NCBI GenBank assembly: GCA_024704175.1
Contig: CP085629.1
Coordinates: 2,666,001-2,730,000, forward strand
Direction: 5' to 3'
Length of the DNA stretch: 64,000 nucleotides
Source of the DNA: Paenibacillus sp. P25
GTDB taxonomy: Bacteria > Bacillota > Bacilli > Paenibacillales > NBRC-103111
Both the position numbers and the translations under genes were made by a program. Positions within the stretch are counted from its first letter, which is position 1. Each line of letters begins with the position of its first letter. Below are positions 22,523-32,998 of the stretch, piece by piece. The notes beneath the pieces are model-generated. The model was not told the DNA's origin and searched no databases. It saw only the letters and a list, made by a program, of their open reading frames with translations.

Positions 22523-24553
22523 AGATTAACGACCCCCATGCTTTGAATTTCCACATTAGGCTCCAGCTCGCTGTAAGAGAGGACCGGGATGTCCTGCATG
22601 GTTCTTTCGAGCAGCCGCCGCAAATACATTCGAATGGTCGGTGAAGTTAAGATAATCGGTCGCTGCCCCGCTTGAAGCAGCTTGGTTACTTGGTCGGTAA
22701 TCCGCTGGTAAATCGTTTGCGTCGTGCCGGGGTCCATAGCAAGATAAGTGCCCTGATCCGATTGCTGAACCGATTCGGCGATTCTTTTCTCCAGTGCCGG
22801 CCCGACGGTAATGACCTTCAGCGAGTCCCCGCTGGTCGTAAACTGCTGCGAAATTTGACGGGACAGCGCCTGTCTGACATATTCCGTGAGCACATCCGGA
22901 TCCTTGGTGTAGCCGCCGTAATCCGCCAGCGTTTCCAGGATGGTCACCATATCGCGTACCGATATTTTCTCGCGGAGCAGCTTGGCCAGCACCTTCTGCA
23001 CATCGCCGATATGCAGTACGTTCGGAATCAAATCGTCCACCAGCGCAGGGTAGCTTTCTTTGACATTCTCGATAAGCGCCTTCGTTTCTTGACGGCCGAG
23101 CAGCTCGTGAGCATGCTTCTTGATCACTTCCGTCAAATGGGTCGCCACCACCGATGGCGGATCCACCACCGTATAGCCGGAAAGCTCGGCCCGCTCTTTC
23201 ATCGCCTCGTCGATCCACAGAGCCGGGAGTCCGAACGCCGGTTCCTGCGTATCGATGCCGGTAATCGAATCGTCCTCGATTCCCGGGCTCATGGCGAGGT
23301 AATGGTTCAGCAGCAGTTCGCCCCGGGCGACCATGTTGCCTTTGATTTTGATCACATATTCGTTAGGCCGCATGACTGGATGTTGTCGCGAATGCGGATG
23401 ACCGGAACGACGATGCCGAGCTCCAGCGCACATTGTCTCCGGATGAGAATGATCCGGTCGAGCAAGTCCCCGCCCTGCTGCGTATCCGCCAGCGGGATCA
23501 GCCCATAGCCGAATTCGAATTCGATCGGATCGACCTGGAGCAGACTGATGACGCTCTCCGGGCTCCGCACTTCTTCGATCTGCTGCTCTTCCTCCAGCTT
23601 CACTTCTTGGGCCTGCCTGCGGGTCAAATTTTGCTGCATCTTGTATCCGGCAAAGGCGATCAGCCCCGCAATCGGGAACGTCGTATAAATATGAATCGGC
23701 GTAAAGATCCCTAGCACCGCAATAGTACCGGCCACAATGTACAGCAACTTAGGGTACGAAAACAGCTGCGATGTGAGATCATGCGCCAGGTTGCCGTCCG
23801 AAGCGGCGCGGGTCACGATAATACCGGCGACCGTGGAGATTAAGAGAGCCGGAATCTGGCTGACAAGACCGTCGCCGATCGTAAGAATCGAATAAATTTC
23901 GCCGGCCTTCGCAAGGTCCATACCTTTCATCGCCATCCCGATGATAAGACCCCCGAGGATGTTGATAATCAGCATAATGATGCCGGCGATCGCATCGCCT
24001 TTTACGAATTTGCTCGCCCCGTCCATCGCGCCGTAAAAGTCGGCCTCCCGGGCGATTTTTTCCCGCCGTTCTTTCGCCTGCTGCTCATTGATCATGCCGG
24101 CATTCAAATCGGCGTCGATGCTCATCTGTTTGCCGGGCATCGCATCGAGCGTAAAGCGAGCGACCACTTCGGCAACGCGCTCAGAACCTTTGGTAATGAC
24201 AATAAACTGCACCAGTACCAGGATGATGAAGACGACGAAGCCTACGACGATGTTGCCTTGTGCCACAAACGAACCAAAGGTTTTGACCACATTACCGGCA
24301 TCCGCATTCGCGAGAATGTTCCGGGTCGTGGACACGTTGAGCGCCAGACGAAAAAGCGTCGTAATGAGCAGGAGGGAAGGAAATATCGAGAACTGCAGAG
24401 CGTCCTGGGTATTCATTCCTATTAAAATAATCATCAGCGCGCCGATATGTTAATAATGAGCAGGACATCGAGCAGCCAGATCGGTATCGGAACGACCATC
24501 ATCAGTACAATGCCGATCACTCCGATCAGTACGACCAAATCCTTGGCTTTCAT
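22519..24553 (-). CDS. flhA: Flagellar export gate protein FlhA
   Basis: Core of the type III export gate with a membrane region and a large cytosolic C-domain that docks chaperones and substrates. Begins MKAKDLVVLIGVIGIVLMM at ATG 24553. The FHIPEP signature region (FRLALNVSTTRNIL, then KGSERVAEVVARFTLDAMPG) is intact. Frame breaks lie near 24445 (NISA then LMIILIGMNTQ) and 23375 (VIRIRDNIQ then RPNEYVIKIKGN). About 678 residues, normal for the family. Confidence 0.94.
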
Positions 24554-24576
24554 TGCCGGTGCCCCCTTTCCGCAAA

Positions 24577-25668
24577 TTAATTCGCTTTCCCTTTCACTTT
24601 GTAAACATATGCAAGCACCTCGGCCACCGCCTGAAACATATCCGCCGGAATCGAATCGCCGATTTCCACCTGAGCGTACAGCGCGCGGGCCAAAGGTTTA
24701 TTTTCCATCGTTATCACACCGTGCTCCTTGGCAATTTGCCTGATCTTCAGCGCGATGTAGTCCGTCCCCTTCGCAATCACGGTAGGCGCCTGCATCTTGG
24801 ATGCGTCATACTGGAGCGCTACGGCAAAGTGCGTGGGGTTCGTAATGATCACGTCCGCTTTCGGAACGTCCTGCATCATCCGCTGCAGGGCCATCCTGCG
24901 CTGTTTCTCACGGATTTTGCTCTTGATTAAGGGATCGCCCTCGGTTTTCTTATACTCGTCTTTGATATCCTGCTTCGACATCTTTAAGCTTTTCTCGTAT
25001 TCAAAGCGCTGGTATAGATAATCGAAGACCGCCAGCACGATCAGTACGAGTCCGATTTTGATACCGAGTTGAAGGGTTAACGATGCCGTAAAGCGCAGCA
25101 CTTCCTCCAAAGGAAGCTTGGCCAGCTGCAGGATATTGTCTTTCTGCGCCATCAGTGTCGTATACACAAGGATGCCAATGACGGACATTTTAAACAAAGA
25201 CTTCAGAAAGTCGACGACCGCCCGGAGGGAGAACAGCCGTTTTGCCCCTTCCAGCGGGTTGATCTTGCTAAATTTCATTTTTAATGGCTCTCCGGTGATC
25301 AGGAAACCGATCTGCAAATAATTGCTAAGCACGGCAACCACCATACAAATGAGAAATATCGGCCCCAGCGTGAGCAGCATCTCATACATCAGCTTCTTGA
25401 ACAGCCGCTGGGTGTTTTCCACCGTCACGTTCATCAGCAGAAAGTCATAAAAAATCGACTTGAACATCATCATCAAATGCTCGTTCATAAAACCGCCGAA
25501 CAAAAAGAACGAGAGGAACGAAAAGAATAGGATGAACGCGGCAGGCAGGTCCATGCTTTTGGCAACTTGTCCCTTTTTTCTCGCTTCCTGCCTTTTCTTG
25601 GGTGTGGCGGATTCCGTTTTTTCCTGTGAGAACAGCCGCAGGTCCAGCTTCAGACGTAATGGAGCCAC
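24577..25668 (-). CDS. flhB: Flagellar export switch protein FlhB
   Basis: Membrane protein that switches export from hook to filament substrates after self-cleavage. The 363 residues have four membrane helices and the NPTH autocleavage site at 277-280, followed by the cytosolic C-domain (HFAVALQYD ... FQAVAEVLAYVYK). GTG at 25668 follows GGGGG. A second copy of just this C-domain is encoded at 55267-55563 (YlqH). Confidence 0.96.
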   Translation of the reverse strand: MAPLRLKLDLRLFSQEKTESATPKKRQEARKKGQVAKSMDLPAAFILFFSFLSFFLFGGFMNEHLMMMFKSIFYDFLLMNVTVENTQRLFKKLMYEMLLTLGPIFLICMVVAVLSNYLQIGFLITGEPLKMKFSKINPLEGAKRLFSLRAVVDFLKSLFKMSVIGILVYTTLMAQKDNILQLAKLPLEEVLRFTASLTLQLGIKIGLVLIVLAVFDYLYQRFEYEKSLKMSKQDIKDEYKKTEGDPLIKSKIREKQRRMALQRMMQDVPKADVIITNPTHFAVALQYDASKMQAPTVIAKGTDYIALKIRQIAKEHGVITMENKPLARALYAQVEIGDSIPADMFQAVAEVLAYVYKVKGKAN

Positions 25669-25682
25669 GATTTTCCCCCATC

Positions 25683-26462
25683 CTAAGCTTTAAATAAACC
25701 GAAAAATTGCGTAATCCAAGAAAGCATTTGCTTAAAAACATCCTGGAACAAATCCTCATAGCCCGGGAACAAAATGAGCAGCAGCAGGAAGCCCAGCAAA
25801 ACTTTGATCGGGATCCCGACAACAAAGATATTGAACTGCGGTGCTACACGGGCCAGAAAGCCAAGGCCTACATCCGTCAGGAACAAGGCAATGACCAGCG
25901 GTGCCGCCATCTGAAAGCTGAGCGCAAAAACGGCGGTGAGCGATTTGATCATAAATTCCGACAGATGGCCGCCATACATGACGGCAAAAAGCTCGTTCGA
26001 CAAAGGAATCCATTCATAGCTTCGCATAATGGCTTCAAGCAGCAGATGATGACCGTTGAAGCTGAGAAACAGCATGGTGGCGATCATATACTTCAAGTTG
26101 CCGATCACCGGGCTTTGCGCTCCCGTCATCGGATCGATCACGTTGGCGATACTGAAGCCCATCTGCATATCGATGAACGAACCGGCAATCTGGACGACAG
26201 TGAAAAACAGGTACGCCACGAACCCTAACGCGAGTCCCACGAGCACTTCCCTGATCACCGACAGCACATAAAGCGAATCCATGGCAACCGGAGTCGACGT
26301 TCCCGCACCCATGAAGGCGATGAAGGAAACGAAGAAAGCCAGGCCGATCTTAAACTGCGCCGGCACATTGCGGGCTGCGAAAATCGGCGACACGACAAAG
26401 AACGAAGTGATTCGGCAAAAAAACAATAGAAAACCGGGAAAATACAAGTTCAGCCATTCCAT
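25683..26462 (-). CDS. fliR: Flagellar export protein FliR
   Basis: Part of the FliPQR export channel. The 259 residues are mostly hydrophobic with about six membrane helices, beginning MEWLNLYFPGFLLFFCRI and containing the family segment DMQMGFSIANVIDP. It lies between fliQ and flhB, 11 and 14 bases apart. Confidence 0.95.
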   Translation of the reverse strand: MEWLNLYFPGFLLFFCRITSFFVVSPIFAARNVPAQFKIGLAFFVSFIAFMGAGTSTPVAMDSLYVLSVIREVLVGLALGFVAYLFFTVVQIAGSFIDMQMGFSIANVIDPMTGAQSPVIGNLKYMIATMLFLSFNGHHLLLEAIMRSYEWIPLSNELFAVMYGGHLSEFMIKSLTAVFALSFQMAAPLVIALFLTDVGLGFLARVAPQFNIFVVGIPIKVLLGFLLLLILFPGYEDLFQDVFKQMLSWITQFFGLFKA

Positions 26463-26473
26463 TGCAGCACTGC

Positions 26474-26743
26474 CTAACCGACGTATTTGTAAAGATTGCT
26501 CATCAGGTTATAGGTAAAATCCACCAGTGTCGTCAGTATCCATGGACCGAATGCGATAATGGCTATCAGCACGATCACAATCTTGGGGACGAAAGCCAGC
26601 GTCTGCTCCTGAATTTGCGTAGTTGCTTGAAAAATACTGATGATTAGTCCTACGGCGAGTGCCAGCAGCATCATCGGGGCACTGGCTTTCAAGGTGGTAT
26701 ACACCGCTTCCCCGGCTAATCGGATGACAAACTCCGAGCTCAT
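26474..26743 (-). CDS. fliQ: Flagellar export protein FliQ
   Basis: Small 89-residue subunit of the FliPQR channel with two membrane helices forming a hairpin; conserved LIISIFQATTQIQEQTLAFV. Located between fliP and fliR as in all fla/che operons. Confidence 0.96.
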   Translation of the reverse strand: MSSEFVIRLAGEAVYTTLKASAPMMLLALAVGLIISIFQATTQIQEQTLAFVPKIVIVLIAIIAFGPWILTTLVDFTYNLMSNLYKYVG

Positions 26744-26769
26744 GTAACGTTTCCTCCTGTCGGGTTAGG

Positions 26770-27534
26770 CTAAGAATTGTAGCTGAGCAGCAGCGAACGA
26801 ACGACCAAATACCAGCCATCCACCAGAATAAACAGCAGGATTTTGAAAGGAAGCGAAATCATGACCGGCGGCAACATCATCATCCCCATCGCCATGAGCG
26901 TACTGGCCACGACCATGTCAATAATCAGGAACGGAATGAAGATCATAAAGCCCATTTGAAAAGCCGTTTTCAGCTCGCTGATCGCGTAGGCGGGAACGAG
27001 TGCCGTGATCGGCGTATCCTCTACTCCGCTTGGCGGTGCCGCTTTGGTGTAATCCAGGAACAGCTTCAAATCCTTTTGGCGCGTATGCTGAAACATAAAC
27101 TTTTTCAGCGGAAGTGCGGCTTTTTCGATGGCGGCCGTTTGAGTCATCTGACCGTTCAGGTAAGGCTGCAGCGCCGTTTGATTGATCTCCCCGAAGGTGG
27201 GCGCCATGATAAAAAAGGTAAGGAACAGCGCTAGTCCGATCAACACCTGGTTAGGCGGCATTTGCTGCGTTCCCAAGGAAGTGCGGACGAATCCGAGGAC
27301 GATGACAATCCTTGTAAAGCTGGTCATAAGCACCAGGATCGCCGGAGCCAGGCTGAGCACCGTAATGAACAGCAGAATCGTAACGGTATTGGAACCCCCT
27401 GCCGGGCTGTTCGTCGTACCGATATCAATGTTGATCCCGGGGATCGGGTCTGCGGCTAAGGCTTGTCCGGAGCAGGTAAGAAGCAGCAGCGGCAGCAAAG
27501 CCATAAGCCAGTATTTTTTATTCCCATTCATCAT
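26770..27534 (-). CDS. fliP: Flagellar export protein FliP
   Basis: Central pore subunit of the export gate. The 254 residues start with a signal peptide ending near SGQALAADP. FliP signatures are FTRIVIVLGFVRTSLGTQQ, PPNQVLIGLALFLTFF and the late GMMMLPPVMISLPFK. Start ATG overlaps the fliO stop. Confidence 0.97.
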   Translation of the reverse strand: MMNGNKKYWLMALLPLLLLTCSGQALAADPIPGINIDIGTTNSPAGGSNTVTILLFITVLSLAPAILVLMTSFTRIVIVLGFVRTSLGTQQMPPNQVLIGLALFLTFFIMAPTFGEINQTALQPYLNGQMTQTAAIEKAALPLKKFMFQHTRQKDLKLFLDYTKAAPPSGVEDTPITALVPAYAISELKTAFQMGFMIFIPFLIIDMVVASTLMAMGMMMLPPVMISLPFKILLFILVDGWYLVVRSLLLSYNS

Positions 27535-28177
27535 TTATCATTCAACCGATCCTGTTTGTTGTCTTCCAACAGCATGTCCTCCAACCTTTTCTTGCGATCG
27601 GTCATATGCTGCATCTTATTGTGGAACACTTCCTGAAACGATGCGGACAGCTCCATCTCTTCTTCTTCCGGCTGCGATTTGCTTCGCAGCTTTCGGATCA
27701 GACCGCCGATCGTTTCGAAACCTGCACCGGGAACGGCCGGTCCGGAAGTCATCATTTCGGTAAGGTAGGCGACATCCGCTTCATTATCGATTTTTTCCAG
27801 AAGCTGCACTTCCTGCCCAACGCCTACGACGTAAAGCGATTTTCCGATTTCCACCACTTGAATGGATTTATTCGGTCCGAGTGCAACCCCGCCTAACGAC
27901 CGGATGGAACGTCCCGGAAGCATGCGATTTTTTTTCGCAATGAACTTCATAATGTAGTAGAAGATGCCGATAATTAATAGTAGAAAAAAATGACTTTGAC
28001 AACCATCCACATCGTGTCTGCAGGACTCACACCGGGATACAGATTATCCGGAGTTACAGCGGGTTTGGAACCTTCGTCCGCCCCCGCCTCCCCGAAACAC
28101 ACGGCGCCGAACGCCGCCGATTGCACCCATCCGAACAGCACGCCGATCGCCAGCTTCACTGCGCGTCTATTCAACAT
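27531..28177 (-). CDS. fliO: Flagellar export assembly protein FliO (FliZ)
   Basis: Helps assemble the FliP ring. N-terminal signal peptide (KLAIGVLFGWVQSAAFG), a short extracytosolic part, one membrane helix (FLLLIIGIFYYIMKFI) and the FliO domain with RSIRSLGGVALGPNKSIQVVE. The frame breaks near 27990 inside a run of seven Ts. ATG 28177 has AAAGGA six bases upstream. About 215 residues. Confidence 0.88.
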
Positions 28178-28228
28178 GCACATTCCTTTCGCGTAACTTC
28201 ATCTGACGGAAGGAGAATCGCTCCGGAT

Positions 28229-28591
28229 TTAACTCAGCGTCTTCTTAATCGCTTCAATGACGCGGTCCGCTTGGAAAGGCTTGACGATAAAGTCTTTGGC
28301 CCCTGCTTGAATGGCGTCGATAACCATCGCTTGCTGCCCCATAGCGGAACACATGATCACTTTCGCGTTCGGATCAATTTTCTTGATTTCCTTCAGCGCT
28401 TGGATCCCATCCATCTCCGGCATCGTAATGTCCATCGTGACCAAATCCGGGCGAAGCTCTTTGTATTTCTCGACAGCCTGTGCTCCATCGTTGCCTTCAC
28501 CGACAACCTCATAACCATTTTTCGTCAAAATATCGCGAATCATCATTCTCATAAATGCTGCGTCGTCAACAATCAGAATTCGGTTTGCCAT
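28229..28591 (-). CDS. cheY: Chemotaxis response regulator CheY
   Basis: Single receiver domain that, when phosphorylated by CheA, binds the FliM/FliY switch. The start aligned with B. subtilis is MANRILIVDD (28591), phosphorylated Asp54 in TMDITMPEMDG, with the conserved Thr/Ser (MCSAMGQQ) and Lys (FIVKPFQ). AGGAGG sits 11 bases before this ATG and two bases before an alternative ATG at 28600. Confidence 0.97.
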   Translation of the reverse strand: MANRILIVDDAAFMRMMIRDILTKNGYEVVGEGNDGAQAVEKYKELRPDLVTMDITMPEMDGIQALKEIKKIDPNAKVIMCSAMGQQAMVIDAIQAGAKDFIVKPFQADRVIEAIKKTLS

Positions 28592-28622
28592 GGGTTTCAT
28601 GTCCTCCTAGATGGTGTGTTGG

Positions 28623-29921
28623 TTATTGTAATTTTTGAATTCGGTCCCATTGATTCACGATATCCGTGACACGGACGCCGAAGTTTTCATCGATAACGAC
28701 AACTTCGCCTTTGGCGATCAGCTTGTTGTTCACAAGAATATCGACCGGTTCACCCGCGAGCTTATCCAGTTCGATGATCGAGCCTTGGGACAGCTCGAGA
28801 ATATCCTTAATGACCTTATGCGTCCTTCCCAGCTCAACGGTTACCTTCAGCGGGATATCCAGGAGCAGGTTCAGGTTCGTATCTTCTGCAGGCGACAGCG
28901 GAGTCGGCGTAAAATTAGAGAATTGCGCCGGCTGCACGCTCACATTCCGGTTCGTCGGCACACCGTAATTTGCCGGCTGCGGCGGCATCATAGGCCGCTG
29001 ATACATAGGTTGTTGTTGGTACATGGGCTGCTCGTACATCGGCTGACCGTATGCTGGCGGTCGCCCGTACGCAGGCGGCTGCATTGGCGGTCGCTGAGCC
29101 GCCGGCGGCTGAACCGGTTGACTTACCGGCCGCTGCGCAGGCGGTTCTTGAGCCGGAGGTCGCTGGACAGGCGGTTCGATGGAAGCCTGGGGCGGAGCCG
29201 CCAGCGCCGGCCGCGTCTCTTCGGCCGCTTCGCCGCCGCCCATCAGGATCGAAACCATCTCCTTGGCGAAAGGCACCGGCAGAAGCTGCATAATCGTCGA
29301 ATCGATCAAGTCCCCGATCTTGAGCCGGAAAGATATCTTGATGAAGACTTCCTCTTCAGGCAACCTGTCTTCTCCATCCCCTTCGGGCAAATTCATAATA
29401 TCAATGCCCGGCGGCGAGATATTCACGAACCGGTTGAAGATCGCCGACATGGATGTCGCGGAGGATCCCATCATTTGGTTCATCGCTTCTTGCACGGCAC
29501 TGATGTGAATCTCCGTCAGCTCGCTGTTCTGTCCGGTTCCGTCCCCGCCCATCATAAGGTCTGCGATCACCTGGGCATCTCTTGTCTTGATGACCAGCAA
29601 ATTAATTCCGTGAAAGCCGTCAACGTAATTGACGTGAACCGCCACATGCGGCTTCGGGAATTCTTCGACCAAATCCTCTTTGGCGATGATCGATACCTTG
29701 GGCGTCGTGATATCCACCTTTTTACCCAATAGGGTGGATAAAGCCGTCGCAGCACTGCCAAACGTAATGTTGCCGATCTCCCCCAGCGCATCTTGTTCCA
29801 ACGAAGACAGGTAATCCTCAACATCCGGAGCAGACCCTGAACCGCCGGAGCCGCCGTCGGAAGATTGCCGCAATAACGCGTCAATTTCCTCCTGCGACAA
29901 ATAATCTTTGTTACTCGTCAT
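28623..29921 (-). CDS. fliY: Flagellar motor switch phosphatase FliY
   Basis: Switch component combining CheC-type CheY-P phosphatase modules with a C-terminal FliN/SpoA domain. The N-terminal SQEEIDALLRQ peptide binds CheY-P. The CheC-like motif EQDALGEIGNITFGSAATAL follows, and a second one is at about residues 135-150 (SAVQEAMNQMMGSSAT). A long Pro/Gln/Tyr-rich linker (about 250-340) precedes the SpoA domain (PLKVTVELGRTHKVIKDIL). The start at 29921 overlaps the fliM stop by 11 bases. Confidence 0.95.
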   Translation of the reverse strand: MTSNKDYLSQEEIDALLRQSSDGGSGGSGSAPDVEDYLSSLEQDALGEIGNITFGSAATALSTLLGKKVDITTPKVSIIAKEDLVEEFPKPHVAVHVNYVDGFHGINLLVIKTRDAQVIADLMMGGDGTGQNSELTEIHISAVQEAMNQMMGSSATSMSAIFNRFVNISPPGIDIMNLPEGDGEDRLPEEEVFIKISFRLKIGDLIDSTIMQLLPVPFAKEMVSILMGGGEAAEETRPALAAPPQASIEPPVQRPPAQEPPAQRPVSQPVQPPAAQRPPMQPPAYGRPPAYGQPMYEQPMYQQQPMYQRPMMPPQPANYGVPTNRNVSVQPAQFSNFTPTPLSPAEDTNLNLLLDIPLKVTVELGRTHKVIKDILELSQGSIIELDKLAGEPVDILVNNKLIAKGEVVVIDENFGVRVTDIVNQWDRIQKLQ

Positions 29922-30907
29922 GTTCTTCTTCTCCTTCGCCCACGATCTCATTAATTTGGACGGCCAACTTCCCTCGAGTCGTTCCCGGGCTTCCGAAAAA
30001 CTTCAGCTTCTCGCCGATTCGGATATGAAGCGGTTCGTCAACCGGTTTGTTTAATGTAATCACGTCGTCCACATTCAAATTCAAGAATTCCCTCACTGAA
30101 ATTTGGGACGTACCGAGCTCGGCAATAATAGGCAGCTTGGCTTTGTGAAGACGCGCCTGCAGTGCCTCCACTTCTTCGGGTGCCCGCGTCTTCTTCTGGG
30201 AAACAAACCAATGATGCACGGAAAGTCTGGGCATGATAGGCTCAATGACCACGTGCGGTATACATAAGTTGATCATCCCCGTTGTATCCCCGATTTTGGT
30301 ACTGAGCGAGATGAGAGCAATGGTTTCATTCGGTGAAACTATCTGCATGAATTGCGGGTTCGTTTCCAAAGCCTCCAAACGCGGACTCAGATCGACTACC
30401 GTCTTCCATGCTTCCTGCAAGCTTTCGAAGGCTCTGCTGAAAATCCGTTCCATCACAATAGTCTCAATTTCCGTTAAGGCGTTGATTTTGGCAGGCGAAG
30501 TTCCGGTTCCGCCCAAGAGACGGTCCACCATCGCAAACGCCACATTCGGATGCACTTCCAAAACCATCCGCCCCTCCAGGGGCTCCGCTTCGAAAATATT
30601 GAGAATCGTCATCTTTGGGATCGAACGAATGAATTCGTCATACGGCGCTGCTCCACCTGAACCACGTTGATTTGCACGAAGGTCCTGAGCTGGGCACTGA
30701 AATAGGTCGTGAGATAACGGGCGAAGTTCTCATGTATCCGCGTCAAACTGCGAATATGATCCTTTGAGAAGCGGACCGCGCGTTTGAAATCGTAGGCGCG
30801 CACCTTCTTCTGCGTATCTTCCTTTTTCAGCTCCTCCGCATCCATTTCCCCGACGAGAGCGCCGCAAGCAGCGCGTCTATCTCGTTCTGCGAGAGTACAT
30901 CCACCAT
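29911..30907 (-). CDS. fliM: Flagellar motor switch protein FliM
   Basis: Switch ring protein that binds CheY-P. It starts at ATG 30907 after AAAGGAGGTG with the CheY-binding peptide VLSQNEIDALLAALSSGE. The middle domain (LNIFEAEPLEGRMVLEVHP, LLGGTG) and a C-terminal SpoA domain follow. Frame breaks lie near 30849 (a G run) and 30653 (VEQ then PYDEFIRSIPK). About 332 residues restored. Confidence 0.94.
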
Positions 30908-30943
30908 GATCGTCACCTCCTTTGCGCTGTTGATGATGCTATG

Positions 30944-31420
30944 CTATTGCAGAACCTTCTCGGTGATCCAAATCTGTTTCAGCTTACCTTCGTGCAGCAG
31001 CGGATTCATTTTATTCATAAGAGCTGAATTGAGATTATCGAAGCCCTTCCCTCCGGAAACTTGATCCGGCGTCATATCCGCAAGCGTTTGAACGATGATC
31101 GCCTTCATTTTAAAATCCAGCTTCGAGAATTCGTCAGCGACCTTCTTATTTTCCAATTCAAAGGCAAAGCTCGCTTTAATAAATTTGTCGTTCCCCGCCA
31201 GGTTGGTCACAATATCTTTCATAATGACCGTATTTTCCTTCACCTGATCCGGTGTCAGCGGCTTGGCCGATTTTACTTCCTTCGCGGAATTTTGCGCTTG
31301 CTCCGCAGAGGATTGGTTTCCTTTGTCCATGTAGTTCCATAGAACGAAAGCGGCCGTCAAAATTAGGGTAATGGCTATAAGGATGGCGACGACCATGATG
31401 AATATTTTACTCTTTAACAA
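30944..31420 (-). CDS. fliL: Flagellar basal body-associated protein FliL
   Basis: Stator-supporting protein of the motor. The 158 residues have one N-terminal membrane helix (IFIMVVAILIAITLILTAAF), a polar linker and the FliL domain ending in KLKQIWITEKVLQ. The TTG start at 31420 has GGAGGGG nine bases upstream and overlaps the flbD stop by 14 bases. Confidence 0.9.
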   Translation of the reverse strand: MLKSKIFIMVVAILIAITLILTAAFVLWNYMDKGNQSSAEQAQNSAKEVKSAKPLTPDQVKENTVIMKDIVTNLAGNDKFIKASFAFELENKKVADEFSKLDFKMKAIIVQTLADMTPDQVSGGKGFDNLNSALMNKMNPLLHEGKLKQIWITEKVLQ

Positions 31421-31643
31421 CTTTCGACCCCTCCGAATTCAGGCTCTTAAGCGTACCGCCGATGAGACCAATCGTTTGAAAATAATGCTGGACTTTTTCG
31501 GTCACGTCATGGACCGGCTCCAGCACCATGATTTTCTTACCGGTCACTAGTGTAATCATCGTATCCGGCGTCTCTTCCACGGTCTCGATCAATATGGCAT
31601 TCAGCGTAATCGGTTTGCCGTTAAGCCGCGTCAGTTGTATCAT
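31407..31643 (-). CDS. swrD: FlbD/SwrD family flagellar protein
   Basis: A 78-residue protein starting MIQLTRLNGKPITLNAILIE, the FlbD family signature, with TGKKIMVLEPVHDV. In B. subtilis SwrD raises flagellar motor power. It sits between flgE and fliL as expected. Confidence 0.92.
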   Translation of the reverse strand: MIQLTRLNGKPITLNAILIETVEETPDTMITLVTGKKIMVLEPVHDVTEKVQHYFQTIGLIGGTLKSLNSEGSKVVKE

Positions 31644-31704
31644 GAGCTACCTCCAGGGCCGGTGGATGAGGGGAGGCGAACCTCCCCGTTAACTATGCTT
31701 GAAA

Positions 31705-32538
31705 TTAGTGCTTCAGATTGACTACTTCCTGCAAAACTTCGTCGGAAGTCGTAATGATCCGCGAATTCGCCTGGAAGCCCCGCTGAGCCACGATCATCTC
31801 GGTAAACTCGGAGGTCAGGTCAACGTTCGACATCTCCAGCTGACCGGATACAATAGCGCCGGTTCCTGTTGTTGTGTTCGCGGCTTTTGCATCATCCCCC
31901 GTTGGAAGTTCTGTCGTGCCCGGAGGCAGCGCATTCGGTGTTACTTGATACAGATTTCCGCCGATTTTCTGCAATCCGTTAGGGTTGGCCACTTTGACTA
32001 CCCCTACAAACGTTCCTGTTGGCGTTGAAGTACCGTCGGAGCCCACCGAGATAATCTCGCCGGAACTCGAAATGGAGAATGCCGTGACGGTATCTTCGAG
32101 GTGAATTTTTGCACCATCGCTGCTCATGACATACATCCCGTCCGCTGTTACCAAGTCCCGGTTGGAATCCAGCGTAAAGTTGCCTGCACGGGTCAAATAC
32201 GGTGTGGTCTGCGTGTCATTGGCTTTTATGGTAAAGAATCCGTCGCCGTCAATCCTAAGGTCGGTTGGAACATTGGTCGTCATCGCGCTGCCCGGCGTAT
32301 GGACCGTATCAATGGTCCCAATCGTAACGCCAAGACCCACCTGCTTGGCATTTACACCGCCGTTCGTATCGGAAGGAGCGGTTACTCCGGATACGGTCTG
32401 GCTCAGGATATCCTTGAACATCACACGTCCGGCCTTGAAGCCCACCGTATTCACGTTAGCGATGTTGTTGCCGATCACGTCAAGCTTGGTTTGAAATCCT
32501 CTCATACCAGAAACGCCGGAATAAAGAGATCTGAGCAT
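31705..32538 (-). CDS. flgE: Flagellar hook protein FlgE
   Basis: Axial structural protein of the hook. At 277 residues it has the short Bacillota form. The N-terminal rod-type motif LYSGVSGMRGFQTKLDVIGN, the ANVNTVGFKAGR signature and the C-terminal heptad region (SNVDLTSEFTEMIVAQRGFQ) are present. Exported by the FlhA/FlhB apparatus encoded downstream. Confidence 0.94.
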   Translation of the reverse strand: MLRSLYSGVSGMRGFQTKLDVIGNNIANVNTVGFKAGRVMFKDILSQTVSGVTAPSDTNGGVNAKQVGLGVTIGTIDTVHTPGSAMTTNVPTDLRIDGDGFFTIKANDTQTTPYLTRAGNFTLDSNRDLVTADGMYVMSSDGAKIHLEDTVTAFSISSSGEIISVGSDGTSTPTGTFVGVVKVANPNGLQKIGGNLYQVTPNALPPGTTELPTGDDAKAANTTTGTGAIVSGQLEMSNVDLTSEFTEMIVAQRGFQANSRIITTSDEVLQEVVNLKH

Positions 32539-32622
32539 TGCTTCTTATCCTCCCCAGGATCATAAATGGTTGTTTCAATCGGTCCACAACCTGAAGGCCT
32601 CCATGATAGGGCCGGCCTTGAA

Positions 32623-32998
32623 TTAAGAAATGATCATCGCGCTGTCGATTTGGGTAAATAAATGCTCCTTCATCGAAGCATCGTCCATCGCAGTCACTAC
32701 TGTACGATTCTTGATATTGACGATGAGGGCCGTTCCGCCGAGCAGCATGAGCGCATCTTTTGCGCCTTTCGTCGCCGCTTTGTCAACCGCCGATTGCAGT
32801 TTGCTGAGCTGCTCGGGTTCCAGCCGAATACCCAGTCGCCGCAAGCGTTCTTCCGCATGGTGGCTGAACTTGACGGTTTGCTCCTTCAGCGGCTCATCGA
32901 ACGTAGCTCCCGGAACCGTTTCGTTCCGGATCCGTTCTTCGGGCTGATAGCGGAACCTTCGACGGGTACAGCTGTCCAATGGAAATCCGGTCCGACAT
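32623..32998 (-). CDS. Flagellar operon protein of the TIGR02530 family
   Basis: Small protein between flgD and flgE. It begins MSDRISIGQLYPSKVP at ATG 32998, right after the flgD stop. The conserved core is VKFSHHAEERLRRLGIRLEP followed by KGAKDALMLLGGTALIVNIK. The frame breaks near 32955, so the first 20 residues are in a different frame from the core. The family is widespread in Gram-positive flagellar operons, with no biochemical function I can name. Confidence 0.85.
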
